Below are positions 17,171 through 25,383 of a stretch of DNA of 64,000 bases, piece by piece (position 1 is the stretch's first letter; the number at the start of each line of letters is the position of its first letter). The stretch comes from JBBRDU01 sp038230335 (GTDB taxonomy: Bacteria > Verrucomicrobiota > Verrucomicrobiia > Chthoniobacterales > UBA10450): contig JBBRNL010000004.1 of NCBI GenBank assembly GCA_038230335.1, positions 248,001 to 312,000 of the forward strand, in the 5' to 3' direction. Both the position numbers and the translations under genes were made by a program. The notes beneath the pieces were generated by a model. The model saw only the letters and a program-made list of their open reading frames with translations, was not told the DNA's origin and searched no databases.

Positions 17171-17569
17171 CTAGGGCAAATGCAAGGCACGCCGTACCGG
17201 AATGGTGAGAGTACCGGTCACGCGCATGGAATAATTTTTCTGCATACGAGCCACGGCATCTGATACTTCAGGCGAAAAGATGCCATCGATTTCGCCGCAA
17301 TAATAGCCGAGGCGATGGAGGTCCCGCTGTAAGGCGCCAACGTAAGCCGGCTGCGCGATCAAATCCCGGCCACCTTCCAGATAATAAAGTGGCCGCCAGT
17401 GGAAACGTGGCGCCGTGTCGGTTGGGTTCAGAACTGGGCTCTGATGCAGTAGTCCCAATTCGTCTCGTGCCGCAAGGGGATCGATCGAATGGCCCAGTGA
17501 GTCGTCCGAAGCCTGCGCTGCCGTCAGGACAAATCCACAAGCTAGCGCGAACGTAAGTGCTTTTTTCAT
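17171..17569 (-). CDS. Small exported peptidoglycan-binding-domain protein
   Basis: 132 residues from the ATG at 17569; an earlier ATG at 17593 would put eight polar residues before the signal peptide. A signal peptide (MKKALTFALACGFVLTAAQA) is followed by a short linker and one PG_binding_1-like repeat at the C-terminus (about 75-130: LQRDLHRLGYYCGEIDGIFSPEVSDAVARMQKNY). This fold binds peptidoglycan. No catalytic domain is present. The gene starts 24 bp after the secretin stop and ends 6 bp before the ATPase gene, so it is very likely part of the secretion operon. An anchoring or pilotin-like role for the secretin is an inference. Confidence 0.75.
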   Translation of the reverse strand: MKKALTFALACGFVLTAAQASDDSLGHSIDPLAARDELGLLHQSPVLNPTDTAPRFHWRPLYYLEGGRDLIAQPAYVGALQRDLHRLGYYCGEIDGIFSPEVSDAVARMQKNYSMRVTGTLTIPVRRALHLP

Positions 17570-17593
17570 AACGAGATTATCGATGTCGTTCAC

Positions 17594-20029
17594 TCACAAG
17601 TCTTTGGCCGATGGCAAATCAGGAGGCGGCAATTGTTTCTCCTCGCCGGCCCGCGGCGGGCAATCGGGGCAGTCGTCCTGATCAATTTCCGGGCCGAAGT
17701 GTGTTCGATCCTCGGATTTACGGCGCAGGCGATAGAGATCAAGTTTGGTCAGCGTGACCTCAGGGCGCATCAGAATAATTAGTTCTGTCCGACGATGGCT
17801 ACTACCCGTGCTGCGAAACAGATAGCCGAGCACCGGAATCCGATCGAGAATTGGAACACCGTTGAACTGTTTGGCCTTGTTGTCAGTGATAAGACCGCCG
17901 AGAACAATCGTCGCTCCATTCGGTGCAGATACGTTCGTTCGAATGTACCGCGTGTTGATTGTCGGAGGGTGATTAACATCAATCGTGGTTGTCGCGCCTT
18001 CCAAACTGTCGATCTTCTGTAAGATGTCTAGCGACACCTCCTTTTCGGAATTGATTAAAGGAACCACCTCGAGCTGGAGGGCAACTTTCTTGAATTGAAT
18101 GCTCGACGCGACCGACGCAACGCCGACCGACGTCGTTGCATTGGTCAAAGTATTAACCGGAACAGGAATTTCCTGACCCGAGGCGATGATCGCCTTCTTG
18201 TTGTTGCTTGTAAAAACCATCGGTCGAGAAATTACCTTAAAGTTACCCGTCGATTCCAGCAGATGCACGATGGTCGAGAGATAGTTTCCAGCAGCGACGT
18301 AAACGTTCGTTCCGCTAGCCACCTGCTGCAGGGCAGTGCCGAAATTGACCAATCCGGACGGGTCAATAATACCTGGCGTGATGACAGGGCTCCCGCTCGG
18401 GGACGAGGCTGCGGTCGGGTTCGGAATGGGCGCGGTGGTGTTTCGCGAGATTCCAACGATCTTGTTCTTATACTTGGCGAACCAGTCGACCCCGAACTCC
18501 TCGTCATTATTGAGTGTCAATTCGCCTATGACCGTGCTGAGAGCGACTTGGGGTGCTTTCACATCCATCTCGTCCAGAATCTTCTCGACCTTCACTACGA
18601 CTTCGCGATTGCCCAGAACGATGATCGCGTTGGCGCGCTGATCGGCGATGATCTTTGCGTTCCCAACCGTGACCGCCTTAGGCGTGGTATCGGTCGCGGT
18701 GGTGGAAAGCTCTTCCGACACATTGAGATTGCTCTCGCCGCCTCCGCTATTCGAACCGGCTAACCCGCTCGTATTCGACGTGCCAGAGCGATTGCGATTG
18801 AGCTGTTGATTTGGATTAGCCGGATTGGGCGCGCCGTTGGCATCCGCCGCGCCACCCTGCTGCTGTGAGCCAGGCTCGGTTAACGACTGCACCAGGACGG
18901 GAAGAACTTCGCCCGCGGAAATGTATCTCAGCGCACGTGTCACCGGCTTGGCGAACTCGACGTTAGCGTCGAACTCCGCAATCAACTTGCGCACAAACGG
19001 CATATTGATCGGCCGCGTAATGACGTGAATGCGATTCGTGCGCACATCGGCCGCCAGTTTGATTTTTCCAACGACGATCGAGTCTTCCGTCAAAGCGGTG
19101 AGCGAACCGACATCGCTGTCGTAATTCGCCTGCTGCGGGACCGGCGCGGCCGGCTGCCGCACATTCCGCACCCCGGGCTGGATCGGTTGACCGGGCTGAG
19201 CCGGCTGGCCCTGTTGCGTTCCTTTTTCGAAAATGTCCTTGAGCATGTCCACGATCTTGCTCGCGTCGGCCCGCAGCAGCGGGATGAATTCGCTCACCAC
19301 TTCCGCCGGCGGGATGTCGACCTGTTCGATGATTCGCGAGATCGTGCGAATCACGGCCGAGTTTTCCGTGATGAGCAGGCTGGAAGATTTGGGCAAGGCG
19401 AGAAAGGAGGTGTAGGTCTGCGGGGGCGAGAGATATTGCCCAAGGACTTGCTGTAACTCCTGCGGATCGGCGTAACGCAGCTTGAATAGAAAACTAACGA
19501 CATGATCACCTTCGGGGATTTGGGAAGCATCCGAAATGATCGGGACGCCGGTCGTGCGCGGATTTTTGCCTGTGCCGATGACTTTGACAATATCGTCGTC
19601 CGCCGGGATCAAGGAAAACCCGTTCATCAAGAGGTTGATCTCGATGATCTTGATCGCTTCATCGCGCGGCACGTCTTTACTGATGAAGATGTTTACTTTG
19701 CCCTGCACGAAGTTATCGCGCACCAGCTTCTTGCCGGTGAGCTGCTCGTATAAGCGCAAGACATCATCGACGTCGCTGTTTGGAAACTGGAGGCGCACCA
19801 TATCCGGCGCACCGGCCGGGGCTGGCGCTCCAGGAGTGCGGGCCGCAGGTGCGACCCGGCTCGGTGCCATGGTCGCTCGCGGCGTCGCCACGGCGATCGG
19901 CGGAGGCGTCGGTTGAGGGCGTTCTTCGTCGTCCTCCTCCTGCTGTGGCGGCGCGACGGGCGCGACCTGAGCAACGGCCAGAGGTGACAGAAGAAGGAAA
20001 AAGAGGGCTAACCGGGAAAGTCTCAGCAC
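17594..20029 (-). CDS. gspD: Type II/IV secretion secretin (GspD-like)
   Basis: Outer-membrane secretin channel. 811 residues: signal peptide (LALFFLLLSPLAVAQ), a Pro/Ala-rich linker (about 25-75), an N0-like domain (DVDDVLRLYEQLTGKKLVRD, about 80-145), N1-N3 repeats (about 165-480) interrupted by Gly/Gln/Asn-rich loops, and the secretin core (about 540-770). The core ends in the family signature NGVPILDRIPVLGYLFRSTG followed by TELIILMRPEV. The C-terminal tail has a Cys pair (DDCPDC) and a Pro/Asp-rich end. It is the first gene of the gspD, PG-binding protein, ATPase cluster. Confidence 0.9.
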   Translation of the reverse strand: MLRLSRLALFFLLLSPLAVAQVAPVAPPQQEEDDEERPQPTPPPIAVATPRATMAPSRVAPAARTPGAPAPAGAPDMVRLQFPNSDVDDVLRLYEQLTGKKLVRDNFVQGKVNIFISKDVPRDEAIKIIEINLLMNGFSLIPADDDIVKVIGTGKNPRTTGVPIISDASQIPEGDHVVSFLFKLRYADPQELQQVLGQYLSPPQTYTSFLALPKSSSLLITENSAVIRTISRIIEQVDIPPAEVVSEFIPLLRADASKIVDMLKDIFEKGTQQGQPAQPGQPIQPGVRNVRQPAAPVPQQANYDSDVGSLTALTEDSIVVGKIKLAADVRTNRIHVITRPINMPFVRKLIAEFDANVEFAKPVTRALRYISAGEVLPVLVQSLTEPGSQQQGGAADANGAPNPANPNQQLNRNRSGTSNTSGLAGSNSGGGESNLNVSEELSTTATDTTPKAVTVGNAKIIADQRANAIIVLGNREVVVKVEKILDEMDVKAPQVALSTVIGELTLNNDEEFGVDWFAKYKNKIVGISRNTTAPIPNPTAASSPSGSPVITPGIIDPSGLVNFGTALQQVASGTNVYVAAGNYLSTIVHLLESTGNFKVISRPMVFTSNNKKAIIASGQEIPVPVNTLTNATTSVGVASVASSIQFKKVALQLEVVPLINSEKEVSLDILQKIDSLEGATTTIDVNHPPTINTRYIRTNVSAPNGATIVLGGLITDNKAKQFNGVPILDRIPVLGYLFRSTGSSHRRTELIILMRPEVTLTKLDLYRLRRKSEDRTHFGPEIDQDDCPDCPPRAGEEKQLPPPDLPSAKDL

Positions 20030-20137
20030 GGTCGTATTTACTTTTTCATAGTAGCACGGTCAATCTGCTTCGCCTAAGGAAATGAGGGATTCGGGACAGT
20101 CTGGACAGTGTCGGTGGTCAAAGATTACAACGACCTG

Positions 20138-20614
20138 ATGAAGCCGAGCATTTTTGCAGCCAGCCTGGTCATGGTCTTTATGGGCGGAATTGGTTTTGTC
20201 CCGGCCGCGAAGGCCCCGACAGATGTCTCAACGGGCGAGCAGACCGTGGTCGAAATCCGAGCAATCATTCAAGCTCAGGAAACGGCTTGGAATCGGGGCG
20301 ACCTCGAAGGGTTTATGAATGGCTACGCGCGCGCCGATAAAACCACTTTCGTGTCGGGCGACGAGGTGACGCGCGGCTGGCAGACGGTGCTCGACCGTTA
20401 CAAAAAGAAATATTCGGATCGAGAGAAGATGGGAACGCTCAGCTTCTCCGATTTGGAGGTAACGCCGCTCGCCGCCGATGCCGCCGTCGTATTAGGACGC
20501 TGGCAATTGAAGCGCGCCAAAGACAATCCGGCGGGGCGCTTCACGCTCATCTTTCGCCGCACGCCGGACGGATGGCGCATCGTGCAGGATCACACATCGG
20601 CGGCTTCGCCGTAG
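20138..20614 (+). CDS. Exported NTF2-like (SnoaL/DUF4440) protein
   Basis: 158 residues from the ATG at 20138. A GTG at 20108 would extend it by 10 residues but spoil the signal peptide (MKPSIFAASLVMVFMGGIGF). The rest is one NTF2-like fold: EIRAIIQAQETAWNRGDLEG, the RGWQTVLDRYKKKY helix, and strands ending FTLIFRRTPDGWRIVQDHTS. This is the classic SnoaL/DUF4440 pattern, used for small-molecule binding or as a domain scaffold. No specific substrate can be named. It stands alone and converges on mpl. Confidence 0.78.
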   Translation: MKPSIFAASLVMVFMGGIGFVPAAKAPTDVSTGEQTVVEIRAIIQAQETAWNRGDLEGFMNGYARADKTTFVSGDEVTRGWQTVLDRYKKKYSDREKMGTLSFSDLEVTPLAADAAVVLGRWQLKRAKDNPAGRFTLIFRRTPDGWRIVQDHTSAASP

Positions 20615-20624
20615 GGTTACGGTT

Positions 20625-20643
20625 CGGCGGTCATAGACCGCCG
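20625..20643. terminator. Bidirectional hairpin between the NTF2-like gene and mpl
   Basis: Perfect 8-bp stem CGGCGGTC / GACCGCCG with loop ATA, filling the gap between two convergent genes and ending one base before the mpl stop codon. There is no T-tract on either side, so it may be a REP-like repeat serving as a stop. Confidence 0.45.
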
Positions 20644-22038
20644 CTACAGTTCCTGCAATTCGGCCAAAAGCTTTCCGTGAATGCCGTCGAATCCACCATT
20701 ACTAAAAACGGCCACGACGTCGTTCGGATGCAAGAGCGGCACGATTCGCGCGACGATGGCGTTCGCGTCTTTTTCGTAAAAGGCCGGGCGCCCATCACTC
20801 CCAATCGCTGCAACCATCGCTTCGGGGTTGAGCCGATCGTCCTCCGGAATCTGTTCCAATTTCGCCACTTCGGAGATGAAAACGCCATCGGCGAACTTGA
20901 GCGCCTCGGTCAATTGGCGTTGAAAGATGGCGCGCCGCGTCGTGTTAGACCGCGGTTCGAAAATCGCCCAGATGCGATGGCCGGTATAGCGGTGACGCAA
21001 GGCCTGCAAGGTCTGTGCGATGGCCGTGGGATGATGGCCAAAGTCGTCGATAATCTTGACGCCGCGCGCCTCGCCGCGCACTTCCTGGCGTCGGGCGATT
21101 CCCTGAAAGCTCTTGAGCGCAGCCCGGATTTTTGAATCCGGCACTCCATAGAATCGCGCCGCCGAGGCGGCCATGGCGGCGTTGCGCACGTTAAACTCGC
21201 CGAGCAGCGGAATCTCAAACCGTTGATCGCCCAGCGTGAAGTGCGACCCAGTTGCTGAATAAGCGACGTCACGGATGCGTTGCCCGCAGTTCTCCGACAA
21301 ACCCACTTCCACAAGTGACACGAGACAATCCTTCGCCACGTCCACGCAATTGGCGTCATCGCCATTGAGCAGGACCATGCCGTTTTGCGGCACGATATTG
21401 AGCAAACGCCGAAAGCTCAGTTTAATTTCATCGAGCGTGTCAAAAATGTCGGCATGGTCGAACTCGATGTTATTAACGATGAGCAATTCCGGAAGGTAAT
21501 GCAGAAACTTCGAGCGCTTGTCGAAGAACGCGGTGTCATATTCATCCCCTTCGATCACAAAATATTTCGAATCGTTAAATCGTGCGCCCTGTCCCAGATT
21601 CCGAGGAAGGCCACCAATCAGATAACCCGGGTGAAGCCCGGCTTTCTCCAGAATCCAGGCCAAAACGGCGGTCGTAGTGGTTTTTCCATGCGTTCCCGTG
21701 ACGACCAGATTGTGTCGTCCGCGCAGAAAATAATTTTTCAATACTTCTGGTAGAGAAAGATAAAACAGTTTGCGATTCAGGACTGCCTCCACTTCGGGGT
21801 TGCCGCGTTTAATGGCGTTGCCGATCACCACGACGTCGGTGTCCGGCGGGATATTTTCGGCGCGGTAGCCGACCTTCAACGCAATGCCGCGCTCCTCCAG
21901 AAAGGTCGACATGGGCGGATAGATGTTCTCGTCTGAGCCAGTCACCGCAAAACCGCGCTCGCCCAAGGCGGCGGCCGCCGACCCCATGGCCGTTCCGCAA
22001 ATGCCAAGAAAATGAAAACTGCGCGGTTCTCCAGTCAC
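20644..22038 (-). CDS. mpl: UDP-N-acetylmuramate:L-Ala-gamma-D-Glu-meso-DAP ligase
   Basis: Recycles the murein tripeptide by ligating it to UDP-MurNAc. 464 residues of the Mur ligase family. The N-terminal Rossmann domain begins HFLGICGTAMGSAAAALGERG, the Mpl rather than MurC form. The ATP P-loop is GTHGKTTT (115-122), followed by EGDEYDTAFFDKRSKFLHY and NNIEFDHADIF, both characteristic of Mpl. The C-terminal domain has DDFGHHPTAIAQTLQALR and FEPRSNTTRR. It points to active cell-wall recycling. It is monocistronic. Confidence 0.95.
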   Translation of the reverse strand: MTGEPRSFHFLGICGTAMGSAAAALGERGFAVTGSDENIYPPMSTFLEERGIALKVGYRAENIPPDTDVVVIGNAIKRGNPEVEAVLNRKLFYLSLPEVLKNYFLRGRHNLVVTGTHGKTTTTAVLAWILEKAGLHPGYLIGGLPRNLGQGARFNDSKYFVIEGDEYDTAFFDKRSKFLHYLPELLIVNNIEFDHADIFDTLDEIKLSFRRLLNIVPQNGMVLLNGDDANCVDVAKDCLVSLVEVGLSENCGQRIRDVAYSATGSHFTLGDQRFEIPLLGEFNVRNAAMAASAARFYGVPDSKIRAALKSFQGIARRQEVRGEARGVKIIDDFGHHPTAIAQTLQALRHRYTGHRIWAIFEPRSNTTRRAIFQRQLTEALKFADGVFISEVAKLEQIPEDDRLNPEAMVAAIGSDGRPAFYEKDANAIVARIVPLLHPNDVVAVFSNGGFDGIHGKLLAELQEL

Positions 22039-22142
22039 ACCAGTTCTTTACGCTGCACAAATCATTTGGCCAGTGAGGAAAGTTAACCAGATAATCCGCG
22101 CCACGCGCGACCCAGTTTCCCTGGATCCGCAATTAACGAACG

Positions 22143-22269
22143 CTGTCATCCCGAGGCAGCAAAGACGCCGAGGGATCTCCCACGCGTTTCGGAGTCACTC
22201 AAACTGCATGGCGTAGCGTCGTCTGAATTGGCGGGATCCTTCGCCGTCTCCGCTGGCTCAGGATGACAG
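22143..22269. repeat. 127-bp element with about 37-bp imperfect inverted ends (MITE-like)
   Basis: The left arm starts CTGTCATCCCGAGGCAGC and ends GGGATCTCCC (about 22181). The right arm (22233-22269), reverse complemented, reads CTGTCATCCTGAGCCAGC and ends AAGGATCCC. The arms match over about 37 bp with scattered mismatches around an unrelated core of about 50 bp. It codes for nothing and lies between mpl and the cyclase gene. Related single arms occur at 15319 and 61838. Confidence 0.7.
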
Positions 22270-22294
22270 AGATGAACGCGCCCGCCGCGTGGCT

Positions 22295-24427
22295 TTACTT
22301 CTTCTTAAACACTTCCACCGCGTTCCAAGCCTCGTCCGGCGGTTCCTTCTCGTACTCGAGCGCGCGTTCCAGGTACATCTTGGCCAGAAAATCTTCCGGA
22401 TAGAACTCGAGAAATCCGGCAAACAAAACCCTGGCCTGCGCAAACTCGCGTTCGCGAAACTTGGTGATGCCTTGCTCGTACGATTCCACCCGCTTCAACA
22501 ACTCCGGATCAATTGCCTCGTTGCGCGCACCGATCAACGTAAAAACATCGACCGGCCTGGTTTTGCCTTTTACCTGCACCCGCGCGACCGACCGCAGATA
22601 AAATTCGTCCTCCACTAATTCCGCCGCGGTCGGCCCGATCAGAATGTCTACGCTGTAGGCTCGGGTCAGGGCCTCAAGCCTCGAGGCTAAATTGACTGAG
22701 TCGCCGATGACGGTCGGATCGAGACGTTCGTGCGGCTCGTACGAGCCGATGTTGCCGATGACCGCTTCGCCATGGTTGATCCCAACACCGAAACCGAGCG
22801 GGGTGCGCCCTTCACTTTTCCATCCCTCATTCAGCTTATACAGTTCGCGCCGCATCCCCAGTGCCGTGCGCACGGCCGCTTTCGCATCCTGATCAACCCC
22901 CTGGCTCTTCACATTTCCCCAAACGGCCATGATCGCGTCGCCGATGAACTTGTCGAGCGTCCCGCCGTTATCAAAAACATGACCCACCATTCCGCTCAGA
23001 TATTCATTGAGCTGCTTGACCAGGCTGACCGGATCAGCTTTCTCGGAAAGACTCGTGAAACCGACCAAGTCTGAGAAAAGAACTGTGACCGGTTTCCGCG
23101 AACCGAGCATGGAATGGTAATAACTGTCCGGGTTATCCAGGATCTCCTTCACCAGGTTCTTCGATACGTAACGTTCGAGCGTTCGACGCGTGCGCAGTTT
23201 CTCCAGGCGCTCGAGGATGTACTCGAAGCCGAGACTAAACATCCCGCTTAACAAAAATGCGGCGAGCGTCGGGATAACCAGCAGGATCAGGCCGGTTCGA
23301 TCATAAAGCAGGCGCCCAATTCCAAGATAAACTGCGCTGATCACAACCAACGCCATTAGACAAATGGCGGGCCGCCGGATCCAGGCAATCAGCATCCAGG
23401 AGACGAGCCCGGCGAGGCCGATCCCGGTGAAGTCAACCCAGACCGATGTGCTCCGCAGGAATTCCTGCGCCATGGCGGCCGCCAACGCATGCAGGTGCAG
23501 GGCCGGGCCCGGCGTTTCGGGGCTGATCGGCGTGTTGGCAAAATCATGCATGATCTGAGCGGATGGCCCCACCAGCACGATCTTGTTTTTGAAAAACTCG
23601 CCATCGTGATAATTGGCATGCCAGATTTTGTCGTCGAAAATCTCCCAGAGCGCATGCGGCGGGTATGCATCGATCGCACTGAAACGAATCAGATGGGCCT
23701 CCAAGTCCTGTGGGACTTTCGCTCCCAGCCCCAGCTTCACCATGACGCGCGCGCTAAGCGATTGATACGGAACCTCTCCAGGCTGCGGCAGCTGCCGGGC
23801 GAGCTGAAAAGTGGTCATGGTGTAGCGGGCGGACCGGATTTTTTTGTCAAGCGGATCGGGAAAAAAGATGACGTAACCCACGCGATCATCTTCCATCTGC
23901 GGCTCGGGAATGAGGCTGGCGTTTGGTGGCACATTCTTGACCGAGCCGCCGACACCTTCCACGCCGGAGAAATCGAAGTTTCCTCCGACCACGACTTTGT
24001 CGCGATACCGCTCAAGCGCAGCGCGAAATACCGGATCCCCTTCGTTAGGCGGACTAAACACGAGATCGAACATGACGAGGCGGGCGCCGGACTTGAAGAG
24101 TCGGTCGAGCAGCAAGGCCCAAACTTCGCGCGACCACGGGAAGGGGTGACCCGCCATTAATTGCATGGCACGGTCGCTTACCTTTTGCGCGTCGTCGAAA
24201 GGCGGATCCTCCAGCGAGTTCTGATCAATTCCGATAAAGACAAGATCCGGGGAGGTGGGCGTTTTTCGCCCTTCCCGCCTCAGCAAATCTTCAAAACCCT
24301 GCTCGCTGCGCCAGATGGTGGAAAGAAAGGGGAAATTCGGAAAGAAATGCGCCACGACGACAAGGCCCGTCCAAAAGGCGCAAATGGCGGCGAGGATGAG
24401 CAGCCGATGGCGATTCATCCAATGCAT
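22295..24427 (-). CDS. CHASE2-domain adenylate cyclase
   Basis: Membrane class III nucleotide cyclase. 710 residues: N-terminal membrane segment (about 8-29), a periplasmic CHASE2 sensor domain (about 45-320), three membrane segments (about 333-400), and a catalytic domain (about 445-610). Metal aspartates D453 (FSDLVGFTSL) and D497 (FIGDAIMAVWG), purine-specifying K493 and T572, and transition-state N579 and R583 (GDSVNLASRLE) are all present, so it should be active and ATP-specific. A helical, TPR-like tail (about 640-710) follows. The signal sensed by CHASE2 is unknown. No cAMP-binding protein is nearby. Confidence 0.93.
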   Translation of the reverse strand: MHWMNRHRLLILAAICAFWTGLVVVAHFFPNFPFLSTIWRSEQGFEDLLRREGRKTPTSPDLVFIGIDQNSLEDPPFDDAQKVSDRAMQLMAGHPFPWSREVWALLLDRLFKSGARLVMFDLVFSPPNEGDPVFRAALERYRDKVVVGGNFDFSGVEGVGGSVKNVPPNASLIPEPQMEDDRVGYVIFFPDPLDKKIRSARYTMTTFQLARQLPQPGEVPYQSLSARVMVKLGLGAKVPQDLEAHLIRFSAIDAYPPHALWEIFDDKIWHANYHDGEFFKNKIVLVGPSAQIMHDFANTPISPETPGPALHLHALAAAMAQEFLRSTSVWVDFTGIGLAGLVSWMLIAWIRRPAICLMALVVISAVYLGIGRLLYDRTGLILLVIPTLAAFLLSGMFSLGFEYILERLEKLRTRRTLERYVSKNLVKEILDNPDSYYHSMLGSRKPVTVLFSDLVGFTSLSEKADPVSLVKQLNEYLSGMVGHVFDNGGTLDKFIGDAIMAVWGNVKSQGVDQDAKAAVRTALGMRRELYKLNEGWKSEGRTPLGFGVGINHGEAVIGNIGSYEPHERLDPTVIGDSVNLASRLEALTRAYSVDILIGPTAAELVEDEFYLRSVARVQVKGKTRPVDVFTLIGARNEAIDPELLKRVESYEQGITKFREREFAQARVLFAGFLEFYPEDFLAKMYLERALEYEKEPPDEAWNAVEVFKKK

Positions 24428-24820
24428 CGCCTCACTATATAGAGAGCACGGGTGTCTTGAACAGTCCGGGGTAAGAACGCCGCGCTGCGGCGCCGCTCTG
24501 TAGGGGAAGCAGTTTGCTTCCCCATTCGTAAACCGGGAAAGCTGGCAGCTCCCCTACATGACGCGGAGGCCGATGGCGTTGATTCAACTCGGGGATTGGA
24601 CGCCGCAGCGCGGCGTCCCTACCATGACCCCTCCTGCCAAAAGCATTTGTCAGGAGGACGGATCTGTATCATCTTCCCGGCCCTGACGCTCGGAGCGTCA
24701 GCCTGATCTACGCACCTGGTCCGACCAGTTGGACTATCTCGGCGAGTGAGGTCGCGCAGATCTATAACTAAATAACAGCTCGCTGAATGAGGAGTCCCGG
24801 AGCGATCCCGGACAAATAAC
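24428..24820. other. 393-bp non-coding gap with nested inverted repeats (cyclase / rplT)
   Basis: No gene is recognisable, and infC and rpmI are absent. From 24476 to 24617 lies a repeat element, listed separately. Further on is an 8-bp palindromic pair TGACGCTC / GAGCGTCA at 24684-24700. The last 120 bp should carry the rplT promoter and leader, with a weak imperfect hairpin just before the start (GTCCCGGAGCGATCCCGGAC). Confidence 0.55.
24476..24617. repeat. 142-bp element bounded by inverted palindromes
   Basis: The left end is AACGCCGCGCTGCGGCGC (24476-24493). The right end is GACGCCGCAGCGCGGCGTC (24599-24617), its near-perfect reverse complement. Inside, TGTAGGGG (24499-24506) pairs with CCCCTACA (24551-24558), and a competing perfect hairpin GGGGAAGCA / TGCTTCCCC (24503-24523) shares the same bases. 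The end palindrome recurs after surA at 48302-48320. It resembles REP or MITE elements moved in trans. Confidence 0.7.
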
Positions 24821-25225
24821 ATGCCAAGAGCCACTAACGCCCCGGCCAGCCGGGAGCGACGCAAACGAGTTATCAGGAAAGCCAAAGGCTATCGCGGCCG
24901 GCGGTCGAAACTTTTCCGCTACGCCAAAGACGCGACCATGAAGGGCCAGTACTGGTCCTACCGCGATCGCAAGACCCGCAAGCGCAATTTCCGCTATCTT
25001 TGGATTCAGCGTCTGAACGCGGCGGCCCGTGCCAATGGCCTCACCTACAGCCGGTTCGCCGAAGGCCTGAAGGCGGCGGGGGTCGGATTGGATCGCAAAA
25101 TCCTGGCCGACCTCGCGGTCAACGACGAGGCTGCTTTCAAATCGATCATCGAGCAGGTGAAAAGCGCGCTCGACGAAAAATCCAAATCAAAGCCGGCCAA
25201 GTCGAAAGACAAAAAAGCGGCCTGA
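24821..25225 (+). CDS. rplT: 50S ribosomal protein bL20
   Basis: Early-assembly large-subunit protein that binds 23S rRNA and in many bacteria represses its own operon. 134 residues, about 15 more than usual because of a Lys/Ser/Ala-rich tail (KSKSKPAKSKDKKAA). The core is standard: RRKRVIRKAKGYRGRRSKLFRYAKDA and RDRKTRKRNFRYLWIQRLNAAAR. pheS and pheT follow, the same order as in E. coli, but infC and rpmI are not upstream. Confidence 0.97.
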   Translation: MPRATNAPASRERRKRVIRKAKGYRGRRSKLFRYAKDATMKGQYWSYRDRKTRKRNFRYLWIQRLNAAARANGLTYSRFAEGLKAAGVGLDRKILADLAVNDEAAFKSIIEQVKSALDEKSKSKPAKSKDKKAA

Positions 25226-25247
25226 CGCAGGTTCGTTGGAGCGATAA

Positions 25248-25277
25248 AACGGCGAAGCGTTTCAACGCTGAACCGTT
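25248..25277 (+). terminator. Weak hairpin between rplT and pheS
   Basis: AACGG and CCGTT close a stem that holds AGCGT / ACGCT around a TTCA loop, followed only by AAA. The 158-bp gap also has repeated GCGTTGAAGCG and CGCTTTGACGCTTC segments. It could attenuate pheST or be repeat remains. Confidence 0.3.
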
Positions 25278-25383
25278 AAAGAGATGAAGCGTTGAAGCGG
25301 AAACCCGCTCAGGACTATGCTACAGGCACTGGTCGCTTTGACGCTTCAAACCTGAAACGGCGTTTAATCTTTCACGAGACCCC

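Noticed and set aside
24619..24885. Minus-strand frame over the rplT leader
   Set aside because: Antisense to rplT start and repeat sequence; no coding features.
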